A stretch of 42,637 nt of DNA, from assembly GCA_947258975.1 (NCBI GenBank), contig CAMYKK010000044.1, forward strand, positions 1-42,637, read 5' to 3'. The DNA comes from an uncultured Gammaproteobacteria bacterium (GTDB lineage: Bacteria > Pseudomonadota > Gammaproteobacteria > Arenicellales > JAANXG01). Under the pieces are notes generated by a model, which was not told the origin of the DNA, searched no databases, and saw nothing but the letters and a program-made list of their open reading frames with translations. Position numbers and translations under genes: made by a program. Of the stretch, positions 32,604 to 41,165 are shown piece by piece. Numbering within the stretch: position 1 is the first letter of the stretch; every line of letters starts with the position of its first letter.

Positions 32604-34835
32604 ATGAGCAGCCACCCGCAACAGATCGATTTGTCTGAGGGGGAACCGTCAAACAAGAAGATCTGCAACATCTTGGTGGTGGACGATGTTCCCACCAACC
32701 GGTCGGTACTGAAATCGCTGCTCACCCATCCCAATTACCAAGTCACCGAGGCGGCGAGCGGCAAGGAAGCGCTCCGTTGCATCGCGGACCAAGAGTTTCA
32801 CCTTATTATCCTCGATGTCCTGATGCCGGGCATGAACGGCATCGATGTGCTGCGAGCAATTCGCAGGGACTATTCCGAGACCGAGCTTCCGGTTCTCATG
32901 CTGACGGTAAAAGACGATATCGATGATGTCGTCAAGGCACTGGAGCTGGGCGCCAACGATTACATCACACGTCCCATCGACTATTCAGTTCTGGTTGCCA
33001 GGATCAAAACCCACCTTTCGCACAAAACCACCCAGGACCTCATCCGCAAGGACCAGAAGCTGCTCGAGCAACGCATCGCAGAGCGCACCGGAGAACTGTT
33101 GGATGCGAACCGCGCGTTACGGGCGGAGGTCGCTGAACGAAAACACGCTGAAGAACAAGCACTGCGCAGCCAAGAACGTTACCGCATTTTGTACAACGAC
33201 ACACCATCCATGTTTTTTACGTTGGACCAAAAAGGACAAATCCTATCAGTAAATCGGTTTGGTGCAGAACATCTGGGTTATTCCGTCAGCGAACTGATCG
33301 GCACAAATGTTATCGACTTGTATGTCGAACCACAACAGACGCTGGCCTGGGAGCACTTCAGCAGCTGTTTCGCCACGCCGGACATCGTTCACCGGTGGGA
33401 GAGCTGCCAGAGTCACAAGAACGGCACCCAGATATGGATACGCGCATCCGCAAGCGTTATCGACGGCGAAGAACCCGAAAGTCGAGCCAAGGCCATGTTG
33501 TTGGTGTGCGAGGATGTCACCGAAGCGCATACGCTGTCCGAGCAGCTTTCTTATCAGGCCACGCATGACGCGCTCACGGGATTGGTGAACCGGCGCGAGT
33601 TCGAGGCGCGTCTTCAAGCAGTCTTGGAGAAAACACAGCAGGACGAATCCGAACATGCGTTGTGTTATCTCGACCTCGATCAATTCAAGATCATCAACGA
33701 CACCTCCGGCCATGTGGCGGGCGACGAACTATTGCGTCAACTGGGCGCACTGCTTCAAGACTGCGTACGCAGGGAAGACACCCTGGCGCGGCTCGGCGGT
33801 GACGAGTTTGCGGTGCTGATGACCAACTGCACATTGAATCAAGCGGCCCGAGTAGCCAACGCCTTGCGGCAGGCGATTGTGGACTATCGTTTCTTGTGGG
33901 GAGAAAACAGCTTCAGTATTGCCATCAGCATCGGCCTGGTGCCCATCAGCAGAACCAGCGAAAGCATCGCCGGTGTACTGAGTGCGGCGGATACGGCCTG
34001 CTACGCGGCGAAAGATGATGGCCGCAACCGAATACATATCTACGAAGAAAACGATGCCGAACTTGTGCGGCGTTATCGTGAAATCGAATGGATCGCAAAG
34101 ATAAACAGCGCCCTCGAGGAAGACCGGTTTAAGTTGTGCTATCAGCCCATTGTGCCGGTTGAGATTGACAATGATTATGGACAACAACACTACGAGCTGT
34201 TGGTGCGCATGGAAGACGAAAAAGGACGCTTGATCAAGCCGGGGAGTTTCCTGCCTGCGGCTGAACGCTACAAGTATTCCGTGCGCATAGATCGCTGGGT
34301 GGTGGGTACAGCGCTGGACTGGTTGCAAAGCAAACCCCATCATGTTGAAGAATTATTTTTGTGTTCGATCAATCTTTCCGGTCATTCGCTGGGTGACGAG
34401 GAATTCTTGGCGTTCGTTTTGAATAAGCTGGACACCACCGGCGTACCTGCGCACAAGATTTGCTTTGAAGTGACGGAAACCGCGGCGATTGCGAATCTGT
34501 CCAGCGCCACCCGTTTTATTCAGGAAATCAAGGAACGAAAATGCAGGTTCGCATTGGATGACTTCGGTAGCGGCTTGTCGTCATTTGCCTACCTCAAACA
34601 GTTGCCGGTGGATTTCATCAAGATCGACGGCTTGTTCGTGCGGGATATCGTTGAAGACCCCATCGACAAGGCGATGGTGAAATCGATTAATGACGTTGCC
34701 AAGGTCATGGACAAACAGACCATTGCCGAATTTGTGGAGACGAAAGAAACACTGGACATGCTGCGTGATCTTGGCGTGGATTATGCTCAAGGCCACTATA
34801 TTAGCGAACCAAGATTGATAGACAAACTGCAATAG
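32604..34835 (+). CDS. Receiver-PAS-GGDEF-EAL cyclic-di-GMP response regulator
   Basis: A 743-residue protein. The receiver (about 22-140) has VVDD, phosphorylation Asp71 and, at the usual conserved Lys, Arg123 (ITRPI). A coiled coil (about 145-190), a PAS domain (about 190-310), a GGDEF domain (GGDEF at 398-402, with RRED inhibitory site five residues upstream) and an EAL domain follow. The EAL motif reads ELLVR (531-535), with ETAAI, DDFGSG and AEFVE also present. Both catalytic sites look intact, so it could make and destroy c-di-GMP. Placed directly after rpfF, it probably replaces RpfG (receiver-HD-GYP) as output of the RpfC-like kinase. Confidence 0.94.
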   Translation: MSSHPQQIDLSEGEPSNKKICNILVVDDVPTNRSVLKSLLTHPNYQVTEAASGKEALRCIADQEFHLIILDVLMPGMNGIDVLRAIRRDYSETELPVLMLTVKDDIDDVVKALELGANDYITRPIDYSVLVARIKTHLSHKTTQDLIRKDQKLLEQRIAERTGELLDANRALRAEVAERKHAEEQALRSQERYRILYNDTPSMFFTLDQKGQILSVNRFGAEHLGYSVSELIGTNVIDLYVEPQQTLAWEHFSSCFATPDIVHRWESCQSHKNGTQIWIRASASVIDGEEPESRAKAMLLVCEDVTEAHTLSEQLSYQATHDALTGLVNRREFEARLQAVLEKTQQDESEHALCYLDLDQFKIINDTSGHVAGDELLRQLGALLQDCVRREDTLARLGGDEFAVLMTNCTLNQAARVANALRQAIVDYRFLWGENSFSIAISIGLVPISRTSESIAGVLSAADTACYAAKDDGRNRIHIYEENDAELVRRYREIEWIAKINSALEEDRFKLCYQPIVPVEIDNDYGQQHYELLVRMEDEKGRLIKPGSFLPAAERYKYSVRIDRWVVGTALDWLQSKPHHVEELFLCSINLSGHSLGDEEFLAFVLNKLDTTGVPAHKICFEVTETAAIANLSSATRFIQEIKERKCRFALDDFGSGLSSFAYLKQLPVDFIKIDGLFVRDIVEDPIDKAMVKSINDVAKVMDKQTIAEFVETKETLDMLRDLGVDYAQGHYISEPRLIDKLQ

Positions 34836-34966
34836 CGTGCATCATCCCGCGGCCGCGCCGCTTTCAGCCCCCCCGCACTCAAGCTACGGGCAGTGCCCAC
34901 GCCCGGTAACATCGGACTAGGACAATGCTACAATGGGCGGGTCTTGGATCCGATGCAGCCCAAACC

Positions 34967-36235
34967 ATGAACCCATCTACGGTCGGCACCTCCCCCAGTT
35001 GCATGGATGACTACGATCCGGCATCACTATTGCCCGAGCAGGCGACGGAACGCATCCAATCGGCCGTGCAGCCGGTCTCCGGCTTCGAGAAAATCCATCT
35101 ACGCGCGGCGCTCGATCGCGTATTGGCGCGAGATATCCACTCGCGGATCGATGTACCCAGTCACACCAATTCGGCGATGGATGGCTATGCCTTGCATGCG
35201 AATACGCTGCCCGACGACGGCACCCGGGACCTCGAGGTGGTTGGCACGTCCTGGGCCGGCCATGTTTTTCCCGGACCGGTCGCGGCAGGTGCATGCGTGC
35301 GGATCATGACCGGTGCGGTGATGCCGGAGGGCACCGATACCGTGGTCATGCAGGAGCACGTGGAACAAACACCCGGCGGCATTCGCATCGATGCCCGCCA
35401 CAAGGCGGGGCAGAACGTTCGCCATGCGGGGGAGGACATCGGCGCGGGTGACACGGTGTTGCGCGCGGGTCACCGCTTGATCCCCGCCGATCTGGGACTA
35501 TTGGCCTCAGTGGGCACCAATGAAGTGAAGGTGACGCGCCGGGTGCGCGTGGCGTTTTTCTCCACCGGCGACGAACTGCGGTCCATCGGCGACCCGCTGG
35601 AGCCGGGCATGATCTACGACAGCAACCGCTACACCTTGTACGGCATGCTGACCCGGCTCGGCGTGGAACTCATCGACCTGGGCGTGGTTGCGGACACCCG
35701 GGAGGACACCTTGCGCGCCTTTGAACAGGGAGCGGCCTGCGCCGACGTGTTGATCACATCCGGCGGCGTCTCCGTCGGCGAAGCGGATTTCGTCAAAGAG
35801 GCCCTGGAACAATTGGGGCAGATAGATTTTTGGAAGGTGGCCATGAAACCCGGCCGACCGTTGGCGTTTGGCAAGATCAATGATGCGTATTTCTTCGGGC
35901 TGCCGGGAAACCCGGTGTCGGTCATGGTAACGTTCTATTTGTTCGTACAACCGGCGCTGCGAACATTACAAGGTGAGCGCTGTACACCGCCGCTGCTGCT
36001 GGATGCGCGTTGCAGGTCGAATCTGCGCAAAAAACCGGGCCGCACCGAGTATCAGCGTGGCATGTTGTACCGCGATGCCGATGGTCAGCTGGCGGTCGAC
36101 AAGACCGGGCCGCAGGGGTCGGGCATCCTCACCTCGATGGCGGACGCCAACTGTTTCATCGTGCTGCCGCTGGAAGCGGAAACCGCGGAGGCCGGCTCTC
36201 TGGTACAGGTGTTGCCTTTCAGTGAAATTGTTTAA
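34967..36235 (+). CDS. moeA: MoeA, molybdopterin molybdenumtransferase
   Basis: MoeA inserts molybdate (or tungstate) into adenylated molybdopterin. The 422-residue protein has SAMDGYALHA, the RIMTGAVMPEGTDTVVMQE segment, VAFFSTGDEL, GMIYDSNRY, TSGGVSVGEADFVKEAL, AMKPGRPLAFG and FGLPGNPVSVMV. The ATG at 34967 is chosen; ATGs at 34925 and 35003 are alternatives, and a TACAAT -10-like box at 34929 argues against the first. Its stop codon overlaps the stop of moaE on the opposite strand. Confidence 0.95.
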   Translation: MNPSTVGTSPSCMDDYDPASLLPEQATERIQSAVQPVSGFEKIHLRAALDRVLARDIHSRIDVPSHTNSAMDGYALHANTLPDDGTRDLEVVGTSWAGHVFPGPVAAGACVRIMTGAVMPEGTDTVVMQEHVEQTPGGIRIDARHKAGQNVRHAGEDIGAGDTVLRAGHRLIPADLGLLASVGTNEVKVTRRVRVAFFSTGDELRSIGDPLEPGMIYDSNRYTLYGMLTRLGVELIDLGVVADTREDTLRAFEQGAACADVLITSGGVSVGEADFVKEALEQLGQIDFWKVAMKPGRPLAFGKINDAYFFGLPGNPVSVMVTFYLFVQPALRTLQGERCTPPLLLDARCRSNLRKKPGRTEYQRGMLYRDADGQLAVDKTGPQGSGILTSMADANCFIVLPLEAETAEAGSLVQVLPFSEIV

Positions 36236-36669
36236 CCCGGGCTGTTGCGTTCCACCCAGCGCGGCCCGGAGGCGGTCTGTTCTTTTTTCCAAAACGGCGC
36301 CTTGGATTTCAATTCCTCCATAATGAATCGGTTGGCGTCGTAGGCCGCTGCCCGGTGCCCCGCCCACACCGCCACCAGGACGATTGGCTCGTCGGGGACC
36401 ACTTCACCGATACGATGAAGGATGAGCACATCGATGATGTCCCACTGAGACATGGCCTGTTCGGCGATCGTGCGCAGATGACGTTCCGTCATCTCCGGAT
36501 AATGCTCCAAAGTCATGCCGGATACCGCCTCGCCCTCGTTGGCATCGCGCATGGTCCCGATAAAAACAGCTGTCGCGCCATATTTACCGGCGGCGCCCAG
36601 CCGCTGCGACTGATGGTCGGCGACCTCTTGCCAGGGATCGAATCGGTGCTCGCGTAACTGGACTTGCAT
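36232..36669 (-). CDS. moaE: MoaE, molybdopterin synthase catalytic subunit
   Basis: MoaE transfers sulfur from thiocarboxylated MoaD to cyclic pyranopterin monophosphate. The 145-residue protein has GATAVFIGTMRDANEG, LEHYPEMTE, HRIGEVVPDEPIVLVAVWAGHR and the active-site lysines in ELKSKAPFWKKE. Divergent from tupA with only 62 bases between starts, which must hold both promoters. It serves MoaD (3845) and perhaps the MoaD-like protein at 40914. Confidence 0.95.
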   Translation of the reverse strand: MQVQLREHRFDPWQEVADHQSQRLGAAGKYGATAVFIGTMRDANEGEAVSGMTLEHYPEMTERHLRTIAEQAMSQWDIIDVLILHRIGEVVPDEPIVLVAVWAGHRAAAYDANRFIMEELKSKAPFWKKEQTASGPRWVERNSPG

Positions 36670-36731
36670 TGCGACCCTTACAACGGTAAAGATTATCCAC
36701 TAAAAAATAACCATACTACCGGAGCCCCTTG

Positions 36732-37556
36732 GTGCGCAATGAATTTATCAAAGCATTCACCCTCGCCGCGTTGTTCCTATCCATGGCGATACCATCGGTG
36801 TCCGCCGCGCAGCGCCCGATCAGACTGGCCACCACGACCAGTACCGATAATTCCGGCCTGCTGCAGCAGCTGCTGCCGCCGTTTGAAAAACAGACCGGCT
36901 ACCAGGTTCACGTCGTCGCCGTCGGCACCGGCAAGGCGCTGCGCATGGGCCGTGACGGCGACGCGGATGTGTTGCTGGTGCACGCATATGACGACGAAAT
37001 AAAGTTTGTGAACGCGGGCTTCGGCGTCAACCGCCGCGACGTGATGTATAACGATTTCGTTATCGTCGGACCCGAATCTGGCGGCGCAAAAATCCAGGGG
37101 CTGAACGACGCACTGGCGGCGTTGGCAAGAATTCAACAAGCTAAAGGCCCCTTTGTCTCGAGGGGCGACGATTCGGGAACCCATAAGCGTGAACAACGGC
37201 TGTGGCGGCAGGCCGGTATTACGCCCGGCGGCGCGTGGTATCGGGAAGCAGGTCAGGGCATGGGCAAGGTATTGCAGATGACCGAAGAACTGGACGGCTA
37301 CACCCTTACCGACCGTGGTACATGGCTTGCCCACAAAGCGACCCTCCCCCATCTCAAGTTGCTGGTGGCGGGCGATGAGCGCTTGTATAACCGCTACGGC
37401 ATCCTGGCGGTCAGTCCCGAACGTTTCCCGGACATTAATTTCCAAGGCGCTATGCGTCTCATACAGTGGGTCACTTCACAGCAGGGCCAGGACATCATCA
37501 AGAACTACCGGATTAACAACGAGACACTGTTCTTCCCCCTGGCCACGACGCACTGA
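36732..37556 (+). CDS. tupA: TupA, tungstate ABC transporter binding protein
   Basis: A 274-residue periplasmic binding protein. After a Sec signal peptide ending near VSAAQ, the mature start RLATTTSTDNSGLLQQLLPP carries the TTTS motif characteristic of TupA tungstate binders. VGTGKALRMGRDGDADVLLVHA, DFVIVGP, FVSRGDDSGTHKRE and YTLTDRGTW follow the family pattern. The GTG at 36732 is preferred (GGAG is seven bases upstream); a TTG one codon earlier is possible. First gene of tupABC-moaB. TupA proteins select tungstate over molybdate. Confidence 0.93.
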   Translation: MRNEFIKAFTLAALFLSMAIPSVSAAQRPIRLATTTSTDNSGLLQQLLPPFEKQTGYQVHVVAVGTGKALRMGRDGDADVLLVHAYDDEIKFVNAGFGVNRRDVMYNDFVIVGPESGGAKIQGLNDALAALARIQQAKGPFVSRGDDSGTHKREQRLWRQAGITPGGAWYREAGQGMGKVLQMTEELDGYTLTDRGTWLAHKATLPHLKLLVAGDERLYNRYGILAVSPERFPDINFQGAMRLIQWVTSQQGQDIIKNYRINNETLFFPLATTH

Positions 37557-38257
37557 TGGAAAGCCTGACCGACGCCTCACTCAAGGCCCTGAGCCTGCTG
37601 GTGTCCGGCGACGCGGAACTGTGGGCCATCATCAGCATTTCTTTTGGCGTATCGCTGCAAGCGATCCTGTACACGGTGCCAGCGGCACTGCTCACCGCCT
37701 ATGCCCTGGCCCACTTCGAGTTTCCCGGCCGGCGCACATTGGTGTCGCTGTTTCACACCTTGCTCGCGGTGCCCGCGGTGGTCGTCGGGCTGACCCTGTA
37801 TCTGACCCTGTCGCGTAGCGGTCCGCTCGGAGACCTCAAACTGCTGTTCACGCAAACCGCAATGGTACTCGGGCAGATGGCCCTCAGTTTTCCGATCTTG
37901 GTGGCCATGGGGCACTCGGCCCTGCAATCCGCCGATCGGCGTGTGTGGGAGACCGCCCACACCTTGGGGGCGACCCCGCTGCGCGCCATGTTTACCGTGA
38001 TGCACGAGGTCCGATATGGATTATTCGCGGCGGTGATCGCCGCCTTTGGCCGGATCATCGCCGAGGTGGGTTGCTCGATGATGGTGGGAGGGAATATCCT
38101 CAACTACACGCGCAACATCACCACCGCCATTGCCCTGGAGACCAGCAAAGGACAATTCGCCCAGGGCATCGCGTTGGGTATAGTATTGCTGGTGTTGGCT
38201 TTGGTACTCAATTACTCACTGTCCACGTTGCGACACCGGTTGGCGATGCAGGCATGA
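37556..38257 (+). CDS. tupB: TupB, tungstate ABC transporter permease
   Basis: A 233-residue permease with about five to six spans. It includes VSLQAILYTVPAALLTAYAL, FHTLLAVPAVVVGLTLYL and the ATPase-contact EAA-like loop WETAHTLGATPLRAMFTVM, with GRIIAEVGCSMMVGGNIL. The ATG shares its A with the tupA stop codon. It passes tungstate through the inner membrane as part of TupABC. Confidence 0.93.
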   Translation: MESLTDASLKALSLLVSGDAELWAIISISFGVSLQAILYTVPAALLTAYALAHFEFPGRRTLVSLFHTLLAVPAVVVGLTLYLTLSRSGPLGDLKLLFTQTAMVLGQMALSFPILVAMGHSALQSADRRVWETAHTLGATPLRAMFTVMHEVRYGLFAAVIAAFGRIIAEVGCSMMVGGNILNYTRNITTAIALETSKGQFAQGIALGIVLLVLALVLNYSLSTLRHRLAMQA

Positions 38258-38961
38258 AACCACCGTTATTCCTATTCCGTCACGTGACCAAACGGTTCGG
38301 TGACCGGGTGCTGTTGAACATCGACGAATTCGCGGTGAGCGAGGGGGTGTGTACGCTGATTAGCGGCGATAACGGCGCCGGCAAAACCACGCTGTTGAAG
38401 ATCGTGGCGGGCCTGATCAAGCCGGACAGCGCCAAGGTGCGCATAAACGATATCGACATGTCGTGGGCCAAAGCCCGCGCAAGGATCCAGCGCAACGTGG
38501 TCTATCTGCATCAAGACCCCTATATGCTGGACACCTCGGTCGAGCGAAACGTGGCATATGGCCTGCGCCTGCACAAGGAGCCGCGGGCGCGTATCTACGA
38601 AAAGGTCGCCGACGCGCTGCGCTGGGCACGGTTGGACCATCTCGCGCACCGCAACGCGAGATCGTTGTCCGGCGGCGAAAAGCAACGTGTCGCGTTGACA
38701 CGGGCGCGCATCGTGAATCCGTCAGTGCTGGCGTTGGATGAACCGACTACCAACATGGATCAACAGTCCCGCATCAGCACCTATCAGTTGATTGATGAAT
38801 TACGCAATGAGGGCATGGCGATCCTCGTCGCCAGTCACGACCAGACCGGTCTCACGCCGATTGCCGATCACCACACTCAATTGATCAGCGGCAAGCTGAT
38901 CGAGGCCGAACTTGCATTCAAACGCAGCCGCGGGACAAAAATCACCCGCCTTCCCCGTTAA
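38254..38961 (+). CDS. tupC: TupC, tungstate ABC transporter ATPase
   Basis: A 235-residue ATPase with Walker A SGDNGAGKTTLLK, Q-loop VVYLHQDPYMLD, signature LSGGEKQRVALTRA, Walker B VLALDEPTTNMD and switch VASHD. The ATG overlaps the tupB stop (ATGA). Last transport gene before moaB (17-base gap). Confidence 0.93.
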   Translation: MKPPLFLFRHVTKRFGDRVLLNIDEFAVSEGVCTLISGDNGAGKTTLLKIVAGLIKPDSAKVRINDIDMSWAKARARIQRNVVYLHQDPYMLDTSVERNVAYGLRLHKEPRARIYEKVADALRWARLDHLAHRNARSLSGGEKQRVALTRARIVNPSVLALDEPTTNMDQQSRISTYQLIDELRNEGMAILVASHDQTGLTPIADHHTQLISGKLIEAELAFKRSRGTKITRLPR

Positions 38962-38978
38962 CAATATGCGAGCGCCCC

Positions 38979-39497
38979 ATGACCGACCGTGAATTCGTGC
39001 CACTGAACATTGCGGTATTGACGGTGTCCGACTCGCGCGACGAGACCACGGACAAGTCCGGAAAACTGTTGATCGACAGGCTGGAGCAAGCCGGACACAC
39101 ACTGCGGGAAAAGCAGATCACACCGGATGATGTCTATCGCATCCGCACTGCCGTGTCCCAATGGATCAGCGACGAGATGACCCAGGTGGTGCTCACCACC
39201 GGCGGCACCGGCATCACCGGCCGGGACGGCACCCCGGAGGCGGTGAAACCACTTTTTGATAAGGAGATCAACGGCTTTGGTGAGATGTTCCGGGTCATCT
39301 CCTACGACTCGGTGGGACCCTCGACGCTGCAGTCGCGCGCCGTGGCCGGGGTCGCCAACGGCAAGTATATCTTCTGCCTGCCCGGTTCCTCCGGCGCCTG
39401 TGCCGACGGCTGGGACAAACTCATCAGCTCCCAGCTCGACTATCGCACCCGGCCGTGCAACCTCGTCGAATTGATGCCACGGCTATTGGACAAGTAA
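38979..39497 (+). CDS. moaB: MoaB, molybdopterin adenylyltransferase
   Basis: A 172-residue MogA/MoaB-family protein that adenylates molybdopterin before metal insertion by MoeA. Motifs: LTVSDSRDETTDKSG, VLTTGGTGITGRDGTPEA and FCLPGSSGACADGWDKL. MoaB-type adenylyltransferases are the usual partner in tungsten-using prokaryotes, which agrees with its place at the end of tupABC. No mogA is in the window. Confidence 0.94.
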   Translation: MTDREFVPLNIAVLTVSDSRDETTDKSGKLLIDRLEQAGHTLREKQITPDDVYRIRTAVSQWISDEMTQVVLTTGGTGITGRDGTPEAVKPLFDKEINGFGEMFRVISYDSVGPSTLQSRAVAGVANGKYIFCLPGSSGACADGWDKLISSQLDYRTRPCNLVELMPRLLDK

Positions 39498-39500
39498 ACC

Positions 39501-39540
39501 AACGGGGTCAGCCCCCCTTCGAAGGGGGGCTGACCCCGTT
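39501..39540. terminator. 40-base perfect palindrome, bidirectional terminator
   Basis: 20-base arms with no mismatch (AACGGGGTCAGCCCCCCTTC and its complement), centred on TTCGAA. It lies between the convergent moaB and moaA stops, 3 and 5 bases from them. T-tracts on either side are short (GTTGCTGTTT on the plus side), so it may also block read-through or act as a repeat element. Confidence 0.75.
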
Positions 39541-39545
39541 GCTGT

Positions 39546-40568
39546 TTAGCCGCCGATATACGACATCTCGATCTTGGGTAGACTCACGGTATGCTCGGTG
39601 CGGATTTGTGAATAGCGGTCCGCGCGGCGCTGCCAAATCGATGCGACATGATGCCGCAGCTCGGTGTCGGACAGCCGCGCGTCACGGATCTGCCGGCGCA
39701 GGTCGTGACCGTCGGTGGCGAACAAACACGTGTACAAGGTGCCCTTGGCAGACAACCGCGCGCGCGCACACTCATGACAAAACGGCTGGGTGACCGACGA
39801 GATGATGCCGATCTCCCCGCCGCCGTCCTGGTACCGCCAGCGCTTCGCGACCTCGCCCCGATAGTTGGGATCCGCCGGCTCGATGGGCAGCTCGCTGTTG
39901 ATCTGTGCGACAACGTCGGTGGCGGGCAGCACATCGTCCAACCGCCAGCCGTTGCTATGGCCGACGTCCATGTACTCGATGAAACGCACGATATGACCGG
40001 TGCCGTGGAAAAACCGCGCCATGGGGATAATGCTGTGTTCGTTCACGCCGCGCTTGATGACCATGTTCACCTTGATCGGCGCCAGGCCGGCGGCCTCGGC
40101 GTTCTCGAGTCCCGCAAGCACCTTGCTGACCGGGAAATCCACATCGTTGATCGCCATGAAGGTGCGATCGTCCAGCGCATCGAGGCTGATCGTCACCCGT
40201 GTCAGACCCGCGCTTTTCAAGATACGCGCCTTGTCGCGCGTCAGGCGCGAGGCATTGGTGGTCAGGCTCAAATCGTCGACGCCGGGAAGCGCCGCCAGAT
40301 TGGCGACCAGGTGCTCCAGCTCATGGCGGATCAGCGGCTCACCCCCGGTGATGCGCAGTTTCGTGACTCCCAGTTCCACGAAGGCCCGGGCGACGCGGGC
40401 GATCTCCTCATAGCTCAGCAAATCCCGGCGCGGGAGGAATGCGTGTCGGGGGCCGAACTGCTGCCGGGGCATACAGTACACGCAGCGGAAATTACACCGG
40501 TCGGTCACCGAAATGCGCAGATCGCGTACCGGCCGTCCCAGCTTGTCTTGTAAGTTGCCTACACTCAT
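39546..40568 (-). CDS. moaA: MoaA, GTP 3',8-cyclase
   Basis: A radical-SAM enzyme that starts molybdopterin synthesis by cyclising GTP. The 340-residue protein has the N-terminal cluster CNFRCVYC, the ITGGEPL loop, TNASRL, YMDVGHSNGW, the C-terminal cluster cysteines in QPFCHECARARLSAKGTLYTCLF, and the family's C-terminal Gly-Gly (YIGG). The ATG at 40568 has AAGGAG 11 bases upstream; an ATG at 40598 would add ten residues. Last gene of the aldehyde-oxidoreductase operon. Confidence 0.95.
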   Translation of the reverse strand: MSVGNLQDKLGRPVRDLRISVTDRCNFRCVYCMPRQQFGPRHAFLPRRDLLSYEEIARVARAFVELGVTKLRITGGEPLIRHELEHLVANLAALPGVDDLSLTTNASRLTRDKARILKSAGLTRVTISLDALDDRTFMAINDVDFPVSKVLAGLENAEAAGLAPIKVNMVIKRGVNEHSIIPMARFFHGTGHIVRFIEYMDVGHSNGWRLDDVLPATDVVAQINSELPIEPADPNYRGEVAKRWRYQDGGGEIGIISSVTQPFCHECARARLSAKGTLYTCLFATDGHDLRRQIRDARLSDTELRHHVASIWQRRADRYSQIRTEHTVSLPKIEMSYIGG

Positions 40569-40601
40569 GGATTCCCGAGCTCCTTCTGGCCCCGCCATAA
40601 T

Positions 40602-40913
40602 TTAACCGCCCCCGCGGCGATAGCGCAAATCGAAGTCGGCGAGGAACCTGTCCACCGCCGGCGCCGGGCAATCGCGAAACCGGAGCTCAACCTGGGTCCT
40701 GGGCAGGCGCAGCGCCGCCATCTGCCGATGGCCCTCCGCGGACAAACGGATCTCGATCTGTCCCCGCCCGCGCGTGACGCGAACGTTGTTGCCGTCGATC
40801 GCGTAACTCTCGCTATTCAGCAACACCGGAAGAATGCGAAAAAAATCCGCATGCGACAGCGCCATGTCCTTGGTCACGCGCACCTCCGCTTCGCCCGCGG
40901 TCTCATCACCCAT
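40602..40913 (-). CDS. Small unknown protein between moaD2 and moaA
   Basis: A 103-residue soluble protein with no family I recognise. It reads as alpha/beta: a helix HADFFRILPVLLN, strands SYAIDGNNVRVTRGRGQIEIRL, RLPRTQVELRF, and a Gly-rich end (RYRRGGG). The ATG directly follows the moaD2 stop, so translation is coupled. Position suggests a role in tungsten cofactor assembly or in the aldehyde oxidoreductase; no function is assigned. Confidence 0.7.
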   Translation of the reverse strand: MGDETAGEAEVRVTKDMALSHADFFRILPVLLNSESYAIDGNNVRVTRGRGQIEIRLSAEGHRQMAALRLPRTQVELRFRDCPAPAVDRFLADFDLRYRRGGG

Positions 40914-41165
40914 TCAGCCTCCCGCCACCGGCGGCCAGATCGCGATGGCATCACCGGGATGGATGATCGGCTTGTCGCGATCGTCGACTTCCACATACAC
41001 CCCGTTCAACAGCACCAAGTGCGCCATCGCCCGCGGCACGTGAAACTGATCGATCACCTGATGGGGCGTAGCGCCCTCGTGCACCTCCACATCCAAGGTA
41101 TTGGCCTTGGCGCGCTCAGGCAGCAAGTCGCCCAGGGTCGCAAACAACTTCAGCGTGATCCTCAT
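40914..41165 (-). CDS. MoaD/ThiS-like sulfur carrier (second copy)
   Basis: An 83-residue ubiquitin-fold protein ending in IWPPVAGG, so it can be thiocarboxylated. The start MRITLKLFATLGDLLPER resembles the MoaD-like proteins encoded next to tungsten aldehyde:ferredoxin oxidoreductases. The ATG overlaps the FAD oxidoreductase stop (ATGA). With moaD at 3845 this gives two carriers; this one probably serves the tungsten enzyme, as inferred from the operon. Confidence 0.9.
   Translation of the reverse strand: MRITLKLFATLGDLLPERAKANTLDVEVHEGATPHQVIDQFHVPRAMAHLVLLNGVYVEVDDRDKPIIHPGDAIAIWPPVAGG

Noticed and set aside
36670-36731. ModE/TunR-type operator or Mo cofactor riboswitch before tupA and moaE
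   Set aside because: Only AT-rich sequence with weak repeats; too short for a riboswitch and no convincing palindrome.
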